DNA from: Brachycybe producta
Taxonomy: Eukaryota; Arthropoda; Diplopoda; Playtdesmida; Andrognathidae
Length of the DNA stretch: 64,000 nt
Assembly: GCA_036925085.1 (NCBI GenBank)
Contig: JAUPFP010000096.1
Span: forward strand, 63,501 to 127,500
Direction: 5' to 3'
Shown here: positions 10,703 to 22,299 of the stretch, in pieces
How the letters are laid out: every line of letters begins with the position of its first letter
How positions within the stretch are numbered: position 1 is the stretch's first letter
Position numbers and translations under genes: made by a program
Notes under the pieces: model-generated
Databases searched by the model: none
Told to the model about the DNA's origin: nothing
The model's input: the letters and a program-made list of their open reading frames with translations, nothing else

Positions 10703-11546
10703 AAAGCCAGCGTCCGTTTCTTCGCAGGAGTCTACCGACTTCGATTCAGATGACCCCCCTCTTCCTCGGTACAATCTCCATCCACGGAGACCGAGGGTGT
10801 TCGAGGTGGGTGGGTTTGAGCCTCGAGTAGGGAGTTGGACGGTATGGGGTACTCTTTGGGTGTCCTTACCGTGGTGGGAAAGAGCCGGCAGTCCGCTACT
10901 GTGGGCGGACGGCTGGGAGAGGAGGCGGCCGGACATTGCGGTGTTTGGGGCCCGCCACGGTTTTGGTAGAAACCAAGGGCGGCCCATTACCAGTTGTCCA
11001 GCCAAAGATCCGACGAAATCGGTCCGTGGACGGAGAAATCCGTCCGTAAAAACCTTCATGAAATCTCCAATTACCGTCAATATAAGAGAATTGACGGTAA
11101 ATGTCTCTACCCACCAGTTCGATACTTGGTGCAGGAGAGTTCACCGTGTGTCTGCCCCTAAAAAGGCAGACGACGGACCGGAAACAGATGCCCCCACCGT
11201 GCAATCTGTTGATTCCCCGGCGGCAGAGGCCGTGGAAGGTCCGGTGTCTGCCCAGTCGACTCCGACCGGTGTCGGAGCCTTCTGGGGCAGATACCTGCAG
11301 TCTCCCACCAGGGATACGGCTGCTACCACCGTTCAGTCGGTGGCGGCAGTAGTTTCTCTGGTTGGAGAGCCTGCAGAAGCGGGTGTTGATGGTGGGAAAG
11401 CGGCTACCGGTGTGGTAACCGCTAGTACCCCGGAACCCAGGTTTCCGGCTGTTCGAGACCTCCTAGATTGGTCTAGGGTGGTCGGCGACCAAGGACGCTC
11501 CCAAGGAGACGTCCTCACTGTCGTCGACCACCCTAGACCAATCTAG
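10703..11546 (+). pseudogene. post-integrase region and N-terminal part of ORF3, GyA
   Basis: The integrase frame runs on without a stop for about 280 codons. It first shows a proline and arginine-rich tail (YNLHPRRPRVFE), also present in GyB. Later it enters sequence homologous to the start of the third ORF of GyC: EAVEGP, GVGAFWGRYLQSP and TTVQSVAAVVS. No domain is recognised. The frame stops at 11546 inside a fold-back repeat that replaces the middle of ORF3. Confidence 0.65.
11463..11546. repeat. fold-back inverted duplication at an ORF3 deletion joint
   Basis: Perfect 22-nt arms at 11463-11484 and 11525-11546 with a 40-nt middle. GyC (from about 45510) has only the left-arm sequence and then continues into ORF3. 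In GyA the right part is an inverted copy of that sequence, and what follows corresponds to GyC near 47610, so about 2 kb of ORF3 is lost exactly here. Confidence 0.85.
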
Positions 11547-12047
11547 TAATGGTAGTAATGGTCGTGAACCCTGTCCAGCAAACGTTTGCAATTTTGGATG
11601 TGGTGGGACTAGATGCCGGGATAGTTCATCTAGCCCGGCGTGCAGCCCCATTCATCCAACGTTTGCTGGGATGCGACCTAGGAGGTATGGCTGGACAGTT
11701 CATAACTGAGCCACTACCAGGGTATGAGACCGAGCCCGCGGTTGCCCTGGTGGACCTCCTAACAAGTCGGACGCTTCGCACGTGTCCGCAACTCCAGGAT
11801 ATTTCTTTCGAGGAATTCCGAGCCCTGGAGGAAAGCCGTCTTAGGGGACGGTCTTCGACACTGGTTTTGGGTGGCGTAACACACAGATGTGCCTGTGGTG
11901 GGCACGTCGGTGGGCTGCGGAGTGGATGGGCTCCACTTTCGCAACACCACCAGAGCCGTCCGGAACCTAAGAAGGTCAGGTTCGGGGAGCCATCCTGGCT
12001 GGCTCGACTGACCTGTTCCCGAGACGGAACAGGGAAGTTGAAAGGAT
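11547..12047 (+). pseudogene. C-terminal part of ORF3, GyA
   Basis: Homologous to GyC 47605-48108. It keeps the conserved segments NPVQQTFAIL, LARRAAPFIQRLLGCDLGGM and FEEFRALEESRLRG. It differs by a frameshift near the C terminus (after about 11850). It ends with a purine-rich tract (GAAAGGAT) directly before the 3' LTR. Function unknown. Confidence 0.7.
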
Positions 12048-12738
12048 TGTGGCAACCTGGTCTGCTCAATTTTTAAATTTTGATTGAGCAGACGAATTTC
12101 CCTATGGTGGTCTGCCTGACAGCTACAGTAGGCTGTTAGGTCGGACGCCATTTTGGTGCCAGCAGACCTCTCACCATGAAGTCTATGGGTGAGAGGTCAG
12201 ATGTGACCTCTTTCCCCTCCAGGTGGAGTTGCCTGGATTTTTCCTGTGGCCTATTCAACCACAGGATCTGGGCAGTGTGTTGGAGGCAGCTGGGCAGTAG
12301 ACCTCCACTGGCCAGCATTTGGTTTCATCTTTGTTTTGCCTTTTGGCCTTGTGCCTTTGTTTAAAGTGCCTTTGGGGCTGGTCAAACGGACCAGCCCTTT
12401 ACTGTACATAATATCATCATTGCCATCATACTCCGTAAGTGTGAATAAATACACTTTTATTTAATCATCACCTACTTTGTGTGTCTGTGTCTATTTTTTT
12501 GGGGAGTACCGCGGAGGGTGGGTTGTCCGCCTGGGGGTCAACACCACCGTCTTTACCGACTTGTTTCGGCCGGTGCTTGTGTCGGCTCGTGGCCCGTTGT
12601 TCTACCGCGATATTCTCGGCGTGGCGGTGTGGTTTTCATCGTGTCCGTCGTGGGTGGCTCCAGGAGCCGACACATCCCAAGAGGAATATGCGGCTACGGG
12701 TACGGTCCCGTCCCTGTAAGTAGCCGGTAGACGGTAAG
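12048..12738 (+). mobile_element. 3' LTR of GyA, end truncated
   Basis: It starts TGTGGCAACCTGG after a polypurine-like GAAAGGAT. It has AATAAA at 12444-12449 and is near-identical to the 5' LTR at 4675. It also lacks about 50 bp present in the 5' copy near 4910-4950. Similarity to complete LTRs stops near GGTAAG at 12738, and the terminal GTTACA is missing. GyB pol sequence follows rather than the rest of Gy1, so the right flank has been rearranged. Confidence 0.8.
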
Positions 12739-14199
12739 CAGGAATTGTCAAAGCCACAGATGGAGACGCTTGATAACGTTGCTGATGTACCCATTGCCCT
12801 GGAAACAGAGGAGGGTGTTGTGACAGCTCAAGCTGTGGAGCCAGCCATTGTGGTGGGACTGGACGGTCCATCTAAGTTGAGGGGGGAAACCCCACTCAAA
12901 GAGATGGCCGGATAAAGGAGCTTCCAGATAAGTTGAGAGGGGTGGCTGGTAAAGGTCCTTAACTTGGAAGCAAGACCTACTCTCGATGAGTGTCTTAAAA
13001 TCGGACCTAGTCTGAAGCCTGAATAGGTGGCACAGCTTCGAGAGTTCTTGCTACAATGCCGTGATCACTTTGTGTTCGATTACACAGAGTTGGGGAATCC
13101 CCACTCCTCGAACATACAATTGATACCGGCAGATTACCTCCGCTGCAAAAGGGATTGCGTTCAGAGAGAAGAGGTAGCAAAGATGTTGGATGCAGTGGTG
13201 ATCCAACCTTCGCATACTCCCTATGCAAGTCTTATCTTACTTGTTCATAAGAAGGATCGTGGCTTTTGTTTTTTACATGGACTACCAGAGACTGAATACC
13301 CAAACAAAGGCAGACCAGTATTTGTTACCTCGGATCAATTATTCGCAACCCTGGACCATGCTAGTGGTTACTTACAGGTCAAGATGGTGGGGCAAGACAT
13401 TGAGAAGACAGCATTCATTTGTACAAAAGGTTTGTTCGAGTTCCAAAAATTGCCTTTCGGACTGTAATGCTCCTGCCACCATGCAGAGAGCGCTTGACCT
13501 CTTGCTAGCAGGACATAAGTGGGAGAGCTGCTTAGTGTACCTGGATGACTTTATCGTCTTTGGGAGCACCTTCAAGCAGTTTCTCGAACGACTTTCCACT
13601 GTCCTTGGACTGCTACGAGGGGCGGAGCTGAAATTCCAGCCGGAGAAGAGTTTCTTCAGATTTGACAAGGTCAAATATCTCATTCTCATTTTAAGGTCCG
13701 AGGGAGTTGCTTCTGACCTGGTTCTCGTGAGAGGAGTGGAAGATTCCGATGTCCCTACAATGGTAACTGCCGTCCGAAGTTTTCTCGGACTGGCCGGCTA
13801 CTACCATAGGTTTATTAAGGACTTTGCTAAGGTCGCAAGGCCACTGCACGATCTGACTAGGATGTGTCCTTTGACTGGTCGGAGAAGTGTGGTCTGTCAT
13901 TCGAGCGGTTAAAGGCATTTTTACCCGAAGCACCGGTGCTCACTATGTATGATCTACATGGTGAGGTGTTAATTCACACCGATGTGAGTGGGTACGGTCT
14001 TGGTGTCATAGTATACCAGAAGTTACCGGAGGACAAGGCTCCTCGGGTTCTGGCCTACGCTAGCCGTCTCATGAAGGGAGCGGAGACACGGTATTTTGTC
14101 ACCGAGCAGAAATGCTTTGCTATAATGTTTGCCTTGGGTAAATGCCGACCTTACCTTTTTAACCGGGACTTTGTGATCGTGACAGATCACCATGCACTG
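12739..14199 (+). pseudogene. pol: pre-RT spacer, RT and RNase H start of GyB
   Basis: An older copy, well diverged from GyA. The spacer is at about 12770-12960. RT has EEVAKMLDAVVIQPS, TLDHASGYLQV, NAPATMQRALDLLLAG and the catalytic YLDDFIVFG (isoleucine to phenylalanine after the aspartates). It then has GLAGYYHRF near 13790. Frameshifts occur near 13466 and 13860. RNase H starts near 13864 with HTDVSGYGLG (alanine to valine after TD) and is cut at 14199 by a solo LTR. Confidence 0.8.
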
Positions 14200-15019
14200 T
14201 GTAACGACCCGACTTGGTCGCTACAATGACCTACGGTAAATTTCGTTTACTTACCGCCGTTGACCCTCCTTGGGACGGGTCGAAGCGCTGGCCAGCCCTC
14301 CTCTTGCACCCGTCCGTGCCACGGGTAGCGCCGATCGGAGGATCCTCCCCGCCGCAAGTCGACGGACGAATGACCGCCGAACAAGTCGAGGAATCCACGG
14401 TAAATCCCCGATAGATCTTACCGTGGAACCGCGCGCGAAGCACCGGCCGACATGCCGAAACACATGACGGAATAGGACGGTGATGATGACGGCGTTTCCC
14501 CACCGAAACCCCCACCCTCTCCGCGGTAACTTCCCCAGTATACTTAAGCAATAAACCGACATGGACACCAGAGTAGAGAGTGAAAACAAAAGAATATATT
14601 TATTCAACAAAGAATAATAATACACTCACTATTTAGTAGATGGCTGCAATATCTGCTGGTAAACTAACCAGCAGAGAGCAGAACAAAACAGAGATGAAAC
14701 TCCTGGCTAAAGAGACCAGGAGAATAGGTCATTGACCTCTTCACACAATGGAAATAAAAGATGAATGGTGGCCATCTTGGCCACCTGTTGAAATGATGAG
14801 CATTCACTGAAGCATGCACCAGCATGAAGGGTTCACTTTCCACTGCCTAGATATAATGGCCGCCGCCATATATATCACCCCCAGGCTGCTCCACCTGGGG
14901 GAGGACAGGGACCCTTGCTGGCCATTTTGTCGTCTGCCTGGCAACCAATTTATAAGTGCCTAGCAGACGACATGGGAATTTAGTTCTGCTCCAAACAGGA
15001 GCAGAACTGGGTCGTCACA
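14200..15019 (-). mobile_element. solo LTR in reverse orientation, TSD ACTG
   Basis: It is bounded by TGTAACGACCC on the left and GGGTCGTCACA on the right, which is TG...CA in the minus orientation. ACTG flanks it on both sides (14196-14199 and 15020-15023). Removing it and one ACTG rejoins the RNase H segment HHALC with its continuation. On the minus strand it carries AATAAA in a TTGTTGAATAAA context, like the Gy1 LTR near 141. It has no internal coding region, so it arose by LTR-LTR recombination. Confidence 0.9.
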
Positions 15020-15290
15020 ACTGTCATCTGCAGACTGCCCAAAACTTGCAAGGCAGGTTGGGGCATTGGTAGATGCAGTTGCAGGAGTACCAGTATAAAG
15101 TCCAGTACAAGAAGGGGAAGCTTCATGAGGATGCTGACTGTCTTGAGTCAGGTATCCAGTCAATGAAAATGATTATCTTTTTTTTGCCAAAATGTGTTGA
15201 AGCAGATATGAGTGAGGTTATTTACCAGATCTGTTCCGAGGTGGATTGGGTTATGGAGCAGGCCAGTGACAATTGGTGCTTCAATGTGAA
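15020..15290 (+). pseudogene. pol: RNase H C-terminal part and tether of GyB
   Basis: Resumes exactly where RNase H stopped at 14199. It reads MQLQEYQYKVQYKKGKLHED, the segment following the VTDHHAL block, with a stop at the tryptophan of the GHW segment. A family tether follows (VEADMSEVIYQICSEVDW), which matches GyC near 43560-43620. Confidence 0.75.
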
Positions 15291-16477
15291 GCATGAGCTC
15301 TTCACCGACCCCAGCTTGAACTTAAAGTTCAAGATTGTGATGGCAAACAAGTTATTGCACAAGAACTGTGTTTGTAGTGCCGAGGTCGTGTCAAGCCTTC
15401 TGCTTGCAGAAGTTGCATGATAGCTCCAAAGCTAGTTACTTCAGATTGTACAAGACCTACCAACGGCTTATATACCCGTTTATACTGGTTAGGTATGAAA
15501 CGTGACAGTCGAGTATGTTAAGTCATGCTTGGTGTGTCAGAGGGTACAGCAGTTCACAAGAGCTCAGGAATTCTTGCAACCGGTTAGTGCCAGAGTATCC
15601 AGTTCATGCCTGGGGAATGGACTTTGTGTGGCTATTTCCTGCATTTGTGGGGGGAGTCTATTATGTGCTGATTATGGTGGACTACTTCACCCGGTATTGT
15701 GTGGTGAAGGCAGTACGAAGGGCTATGGCCCCTTGTGTTATCAAGTTTCTGAAAGATGAGATCTTGTTGGTGTATGGTACACTGACAACTCTTATCTTGA
15801 ATCATGGATCCCATCTCTGGCATACCATCCACAAGGCTTATGGAGCTTATGAATAAAACCGTAATGGAAACCATCAAGTATTACCTTGATTCCCTCAAGG
15901 AGCAACACGATTGGTAGGATAAGTTACGGCCCACCATGTGGGCCTACAACAATTCACTGCCGGAGAGCACAGAATTGTCTCCATCTCAATTGTTGTTTGG
16001 GCGTGAGCCTAGGTTGGGAATTGATAATCTCCTTCCTAACAGTCCAATCCGCGACTTGCCTGACCAGTAAGCTGTGGAGGAGCATGTGCATCAAAATTTG
16101 GTGGCCGCTCAGGCAAAGCAAAAGAGCCAGTACGACGCTGGCCGGGTGAAGCCACTCCTGTACCAGCCTAGTATGAAGGTCTGGATGAGGGATATGGCTG
16201 GTAAGCTCGGCCAACCCTAAAATGGAGTTGGGCGTACAAGGCTGAGCTGGGTATGGTGGTCCGGCAAGTTTCTGACCTGGTTTACGAGGTAGAATTCGTT
16301 GATGAGTATGGTCGGAAAGTGCGGGACCGGTTTTATGTTGATAACTTGATGCCGTATGTTCCTACGTGTGGAGGCTCTGACACCTCTTCGAACTCTGAAA
16401 GGACCAATGAGGCCGAGTTCAAGGCTGATAGGACAGTGGTGTTCCTCCGGGACCGTCCAGTCAGCCATCTTGACTGA
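15291..16477 (+). pseudogene. pol: integrase of GyB, most complete but frameshifted
   Basis: All parts are traceable through three frames. The zinc-binding part includes CLVCQR near 15520-15550. The core starts at HAWGMDFVWLFPAF (first catalytic D), with VMVDYFTRY-like sequence near 15675. The second D is lost: the site near 15800 reads as asparagine in NHGSH. The region that should supply the glutamate is near 15840. A C-terminal domain with YEVEFVDEYGRKVRDRFYVD (about 16283-16345) precedes a YVPTC tail. This copy shows what GyA and GyC have lost. Confidence 0.75.
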
Positions 16478-17389
16478 TGAGTCTACTGACTCTGAGGCAT
16501 AGGAAGCCTCTCAGCCCCAGTACAATCTCTGTCCGAGGAAACCGAAGGTTTTCAAGGTGTTACAGGCTTAGTCTGGGGCACCAGCAAGTGCCAGGACCTG
16601 TCAGGGACTTTTTGAGCCCCTACCCTGGTGGGAGAGAGTAGGCCGATCCCTGGAGTGGGATGATAGCCTGATACAGATAAATAACTGGATGCCCAATGAC
16701 CCCTGGACAGGACATGCCTGTCTGTCACGGACAGATGGCGGTCATCCAGGGAAAATTGGCTGGATAAATTCTTAAATCACCATGGTCTCTCCACTGAGTC
16801 TTTTCCTATGGATTCTTACCGTGTATCTGCCCCTAAAAAGGCAGACGACGGTATGGTTTTTATAGAAACAGGGGTGGAGGCAGCTAATGGTGTTTTAGCC
16901 GCTGCTGTTAGCCGATTCGCCGGTAAAATTATTGGCTACAGTAAGTGCCATCTTGTTTGTGTTTTCAAACGAAGGATGCCAGGCCCTAAATTATGTCGAA
17001 ATAATGTTTCACCGGCAGAATCGAAGGAAAGGCTCATTATTGGATGTCCATTTAAATAAAGTAAGTCCCTATAGGGGTTTCCTTGTTTTCTGCCTGCTGG
17101 CAGTTATTTTTAACTGTAAATTGGTGGTCATTGACCTCGGTCATTCACCACTTACACACATGGTACATGTTGAGGCACCACCATTGTTGTTGTGATGGTG
17201 GTGCTACCACATTGGGGACTTCTCAGATCACAGTGTTTGACCACCCGAGCACCGTGGGACTTGGTGACTTTTGTGGTCATCGTTGGCGATGGCTGCTATG
17301 GTGGCTCAGCCATCCCCTCAGATGCCCTTGTATTTTGTGTCCTTGTAGTGATGGTTAACACCAACTCACACTGGATTCACTGAGGGCGA
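16478..17389 (+). other. GyB region between pol and ORF3
   Basis: No continuous frame. It contains a YNLCPRKP tail remnant near 16525, and near 16820-16850 a segment also found in GyA at 11145-11175 (CTGCCCCTAAAAAGGCAGAC). Near 17059 it has AAAGTAAGTCCC, shared with GyC at 44426 and shaped like a splice donor. This region corresponds to the ACGGT-rich spacer of GyC but is degenerate. Confidence 0.55.
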
Positions 17390-17940
17390 CCATTCAGTTG
17401 GAAGCCATGGTAATTCTTATGGTTGGTGAGCCGGTAGGGTCGAGTATGCCCGTCGGAGAGGTGGCCACCGGTTTGCAGGCCACCTCAATGACAAAACTTG
17501 GTACTATAGCAGACCAAAGCCAGCTAGAATTGGCTAGCCTGGTGGTGGAAAGCAGAAATGGCTCATTGGGAGCCATCCTGGTCATTGACACAGAGGTGGG
17601 GATGACACCACTGAGGATTCAGTGATGCCCATCTCTAGGCAGTGGAGAGGCCAGATTATCTTTTTCTTCAGATGACTCTTCGGGGTCTGAAGGGAAAGGA
17701 CAGGCCTTCATGGGTGTACAGTCAGTGACCGGGTCCCGTAAAAAGGATGACAATATGGGGATCCTGAGGAAGAGGATCGACTAGATCGGTTAGACGAGTC
17801 ACAAGTATCAAATGCAGTCAGATAGTTATGTGATGGCTGATTGGAAGTGATACCATGTCGGTTAGTACTCTACCCAGCAGCACTGTATGGACGGTTCTAA
17901 AAAAAGAAAAAGTCCGGTGCTGCTCGGTACACGGCCCGGA
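17390..17940 (+). pseudogene. ORF3 N-terminal part, GyB
   Basis: Homologous to GyC 45380-45945. It contains SLGAILVIDTEVG, which aligns with ASLVIDTEMEVE in GyC and reads through the point where GyC has a TAG. Later it has an acidic stretch with aspartate and glutamate, then a lysine run (KKRKSP-like, about 17900-17915), as in GyC. It is stopped by frameshifts and ends at the LINE insertion at 17941. Confidence 0.6.
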
Positions 17941-19800
17941 TTCAATTCAATTCAACTCAGTACACCTGCAATCAGCTCGAAAGCCATGTGGCAGGGGGGA
18001 TTGCTCCCATTCATAAACTACTGTCATTTAAACAAAATAGGACATCATTGTTAAATTGAAATTGTCCTAACAAAGGGCTATCTACTGGAAGAGAATTCTA
18101 TAGTCGAATAACATTTTGGAAAAAAGACCAGAAATATGCATCAGTTCTAGCAGTTAATTCTTTGATGGTCTTTGAATGGCATTGTCGACCCTTACGAGGA
18201 TTTCTAGTTAATAAGCCATTGAGCAGAGCAATGTTATCATCAGTCAGCAACCGTCCGAATAGGGCAAGGCTTTGCTCATTTCTTCTGGCTGTTAATGATT
18301 CCCATTGTAGTTCCTGGAGCATTGACGATACACTGTCGGTATACATATATCTTCCTTTCACAAATCTTGCAGCCCTACGCTGTACCATTTCTATTTCATG
18401 TATTGAGTTACTTCTAAATGGATTCCAAATTGGTGAACAATATTCTAATATAGGTCTAACTAGGCTAAAGTAACATACCTCTTTTACATTTTGTTTACAA
18501 TGTTTAAGGGTGCGTTGAACAAATTGCAGTCGTTGATTAGCTTTGCCGACTGCTTTGGTTATATGTTCTTTCCATAGCATGTCTTTTGATAAGGTTAAGC
18601 CTAAATAATTGATTTTATCAACATGGGTTAGCTGAACATTCCCCATAGTGTAAGGTACCCTGCAAGGTTCATGTTTTCGGGAAACACGCATAATGTTGCA
18701 TTTAGTTCTATTTAGTAGTAAACGCCACTCAGCGCACCATTCTTCAATGCTATTTAGATCTCTTTGGAGGGCTTCAATGTCCTCATTACTCCTAATCCTG
18801 TACACAACATCATCATCAGCAAATAAATGCATTGTACTGCTGTACCTATCTGCCAGATCGTTTATGAACAAAAGGAAAAGCAGTGGTCCAAGAATGCTAC
18901 CCTGAGGTACACCAGATGTTACTTTTGCCCAGTCTGACATGGCACCATCAATTTGGACACGCTGTTGTCTATTGGATAAGAAAGATGACATCCATAAAAT
19001 TACTTGGTTATTTATATTAAATGTAATCATTATTTTAATTAGTAGTGAATGTTTTACTGTATCAAATGCTTTTGCAAAATCCAGAAATACCAAATCAAAC
19101 TTGGCCTTACTGTCCAAACCAGACTGTATGTCTTGCATGAATAGTGCCAACTGGGTATCACACGATCTGCCTTTGCGAAAACCATGCTGATTTTCATGAA
19201 TTAGTTTATGCATTTTTAAATGCTTGATTGTACAAGAATAAATTATGTGTTCAAGGGTTTTACAAACAATGGATGTTAAAGAAATTGGTCTATAGTTATT
19301 TGGAAGGTGTTTATCACCCGTTTTAAAAATTGGACAAATGTTCGCTTGCTTCCATGCTAAAGGCAACATTCCACTCTGAAGGGACTCTTGAAAAAGTTTA
19401 CTTAAAAATGGACTGACTTTTGCAGCCAACTCTTAGTAATTTTGGTGAAATTTCATCTGGGCCTGATGATTTGTTTGTATCTAAATTACAAAGAAGGACT
19501 TGTAATCCAGTGGTGTTTATGACTATGTCTGGCATAACTTGAGGTAAGGTGTCAATTGGTTGTACCTTGTTACCATCATTAGAATGAAAGACACTTTGAA
19601 AATTGTTATTAAGGGTGTTTGCAATAACCTGTTTGTCAGAACAAACATGACCTAGGGGTGTCATAATTGAAGTTATGGTATTTGGACTTTTGTTGAGACT
19701 TTTTACATATTTCCAGAATAATTTAGGGTTTTTATGGAGTGAGACATCCAACACATTATTTGTAAAATTTAAGTGTTCCGTTTTAAGTAAACTTTTCACA
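17941..19800 (-). mobile_element. 5'-truncated LINE inserted in GyB ORF3
   Basis: GyB ORF3 is interrupted between 17940 and 19801. The insert holds only the RT half of a non-LTR element on the minus strand. Its 3' end (plus-strand 17941) carries a short tandem of TTGAA-type units (ATTCAATTCAATTCAACTC on plus). It has no endonuclease domain and no long poly(A), typical of 5'-truncated CR1/Jockey-group insertions. Confidence 0.8.
18098..19799 (-). pseudogene. LINE reverse transcriptase (CR1/Jockey-like)
   Basis: From 19799 leftwards. The upstream fragment has NKSSGPDEISPKLL, the RT domain 0/1 entry. A frameshift near 19425 leads into a 443-codon frame (19429-18098). This carries NNYRPISLTS, ENQHGFRKGRSC, FLDFAKAFDTVKH, GVPQGSILGPLLFLLFIND and the catalytic FADD box, written here as LFADDDVVY. 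A C-terminal segment RRAARFVKGRY follows. The RT core is well preserved, the frameshift is the only clear lesion in it, and the endonuclease is absent. It would copy LINE RNA at a nicked target. Confidence 0.9.
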
Positions 19801-21110
19801 AGAGATCGCCGGGAGCTGAAGAGAAAGAGCTGAGAGAAAAGCTCAAGGAAGCTGCGATGGCAAAGTTTATGCTAGCAGTGGGCCTTCTGCCTGAAACCCT
19901 TGCTCATTCTGAGCGAGCCCCTGGGGCTGCCTGGCCTGTCACCCAGCCACCTGTCGCAGGTTCGCCCATGGCGGTGGTTGGATGTTCGGTTGGGCAGTCT
20001 GGGACTCCCAAAAGGTCTCAGAGAGCAGAGAAGAAGGCCAATCAGCCTCCAGTACCCGCTTCTTGGAAGAGCACTCCCGTAAGTGTTGGTGGTGGTGGTC
20101 AGGGACAGAAATGTCCCTGCTCCTTCACCCCACCACTGGCCAATTGTTCGATGGGGGAAAAGCCAAGACCTCTTGTGGAGTTTGGGCCGGCTTCCCTATT
20201 AGGAAAGTGGAGCCATGAGGATCGCTTGCGGTACCTCGTGGTGCAAGTGGCAAAGTTTGAGGCCCAGGTGAAAAGGGCCATGAATGCAGAACGCCAACAG
20301 GAGTTCGAGCTTCCTGTCGGACATGGTGTCACTCCAGTTCCAAGTGCCACCACCGCCACTGGCCAACAGCATATCACCCAGAGGTGGCGATACATGCTGC
20401 CACGGCACCCGCCCAAGGTGTGGCAGTTAAAACTTGGTGGCAAGGGTCAGCCGAATCTTGCACCGGAGAAGTTTCTTCCCCGACATGATCGAGGGTGATT
20501 AGTGGCGACACGGCCGTACTCGACCGTCAGTTTGGCTACAGGAGCCATTTCGCAGGCAAGTACAGCTTCGGCTGGAAAACCTTTATTTAGCAAGTCTGGT
20601 CATTCTAAGGGGGTTAACCACCCTTCGAAGTCCGAACGGCCTGGTAAGTCCTTGAGTTCTGGTGCGACCAGCTCAATGCACAGTAAACTTTCTTCTCAAG
20701 AAGAAAAAGAAAAAGGACAAGAAGTCCAAACGTTAGAAAAAGGTAGGTCCAAAGACTTCTGATCAAGGGTCCCAGGGGACTGGTGGCAGAAGGGTCAGGA
20801 CGAACAACGAGGAGTCCCAACACATTGAAGGCATGTCGGCCGGGAACCAACCAGACCATACCCATAAGGTATTGATGGTACAGACAGATGGCAGATCGAT
20901 GTGTGACATTGTTGGCATCCCTGCATCCTCCCCACAGGTGGTTGTGTTACTATCGGTCGGTTGGAACTCTCCACTGGGTCAGCTCACCTTTACCTCAAGG
21001 TGGGGCAGCCTGGTGGGGTCAAGTAATGTTCCGACCAAATGTGGTCTCGTGCCTTCTGTAGGAAGGACAGCCTAAGCATCAACACTAGCATTCCTAGTGG
21101 GGTGTACCAT
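19801..21110 (+). pseudogene. ORF3 middle part, GyB
   Basis: A 213-codon frame at 19857-20498 aligns with GyC ORF3 from about 45985 to 46710. Shared marks are QRAEKKA, QPPVPA, GGGGQGQK, QEFE, VPSATT and GGKGQP. It crosses, in one frame, the point where GyC is frameshifted. Later pieces at 20500-21070 match GyC to about 47310, including DGRSM and the SSP motif. The basic linker near 20700 is lysine-rich. The rest of ORF3 is missing; the Polinton-like element begins. Confidence 0.65.
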
Positions 21111-21175
21111 TCTCCCGGATTTCTCATGAATGCCATCAACTCTCATATCGATGAATATTTCAGGCCCCTTCATTT

Positions 21176-21258
21176 GAGGCATCCTTCGATTAAGTCGAAC
21201 AAAAATGAGTTGATTTTGAGGCATCCTTCGATTAAGTCGGACAAAAATGAGTTGATTA
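21176..21258 (+). repeat. two tandem 42-bp units
   Basis: GAGGCATCCTTCGATTAAGT starts both units (21176 and 21218). They differ by about two or three bases. The repeat lies at the left edge of P1, upstream of the first plus-strand ORF. Confidence 0.85.
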
Positions 21259-21304
21259 AAAAATAGACAAATCTACATCTAATACAGACAAAGAGGAAGG
21301 AAAT

Positions 21305-21568
21305 ATGGTAACGGAAGAAGCCAGAGTGCAAACAACCACGGACAATGTGAATGTCATGTTCAAAACGTGCGAGGAATCTGGCATCAACTATCACAATCTC
21401 GTTAAGGATAAGAATACCAGTCAAACAGAATATCAAAACAAAATAAACGATCTCGAAAAAGAATTACAACATCAAAAAAGCCTCATACCCAGACCCAATG
21501 GAAAACGGGATGAAGCAGTTCAGCGTCTTGTTAATGTTAAAACAGAAACTACAAGACGAACAAAATAA
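21305..21568 (+). CDS. lysine and glutamate-rich coiled-coil-like ORF of P1
   Basis: An 87-codon frame starting at ATG. The middle (about residues 38-60, NKINDLEKELQHQKS) has heptad-like leucine and isoleucine spacing. No family recognised. It is the first plus-strand frame of P1, just before penton-like sequence. It may be a remnant of a longer gene because similar lysine-rich coding continues beyond the stop in other frames. Expression is uncertain. Confidence 0.4.
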   Translation: MVTEEARVQTTTDNVNVMFKTCEESGINYHNLVKDKNTSQTEYQNKINDLEKELQHQKSLIPRPNGKRDEAVQRLVNVKTETTRRTK

Positions 21569-21665
21569 GAAGACCGACGATAACGATGCCAAAGATAAAC
21601 TTATCAATCCGGTCGTTTACAAAAAGAAGCGATTGAATTTAATTACAATATTTTAAAGTCCTCAT

Positions 21666-22277
21666 ATGACAAAAAAAATAAAATTTTGCCAAGTCAAAAC
21701 AAGGATTACAAAATATGAAAGATTATATATCATCCATCAGCAGTTGTTAGAAAGCAAAACACAAATGGAGAATATCACGAATTCGAGATTAAATAGTGAA
21801 AAGAATCCTTGGTTCAAATATCGGAATACGTCACTTGTAGAAGTTACCATTCAGCCCAATGCAAACACTCAATTCTCTGAAAAAATAAAAAGAATGCTCG
21901 GGTTTCAAGCTTAGCAATACGTCGGAACTTCCCATTATTAGGGTGGCTGACTTTCGGATATTCAGCGTGATATTCATTCCTTATACGTGTATATCGACTG
22001 CATCAAGTACCAGCCAGTGGGGGATATACTTTCACCTTTATTGAGGCCCGTTCATCTTCAAGATTCTGTTGGAATGAGAGTTACTAAAATTTACAATCAA
22101 CTACAGTACAAAAGAGTATCACGTGATAGTATACATAGTATCGAAGTGCGTATAAGCGATGTCTTTGGAAGTAAAATTTTATTTACCAGTAGAGATGTAG
22201 TGATAGCCACAGTTCATTTTTGTCCGTGTTTCTTTTTCACAAATGAGGGTGCCTTACTATTGTGGATCATCGACTGA
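21666..22277 (+). pseudogene. penton-like minor capsid protein remnant
   Basis: Pieces in more than one frame. The 21666-21914 frame ends with VEVTIQPNANTQFSEKIKRM followed by LGF, resembling the segment before the jelly roll in Polinton/adintovirus penton proteins. The 21987-22277 frame has YIDCIKYQPVGD, LSPLLRPV, YKRVSRDSIHSIEVRISD and VVIATVHF, the familiar C-terminal half. It would form capsid vertices. A shift separates the parts, and the C terminus is replaced by an out-of-frame tail. The assignment rests on recalled family patterns and was not searched. Confidence 0.55.
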
Positions 22278-22299
22278 TCCATGTTATAATTATAAACAA

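Noticed and set aside
10565-11204. Minus-strand frames opposite the GyA post-integrase region
   Set aside because: Shadows of the GC-rich plus-strand frame.
21176-21258. CRISPR or terminal repeat of the Polinton-like element
   Set aside because: Only two direct 42-bp units without spacers, in an animal genome, and no inverse copy at the other end.
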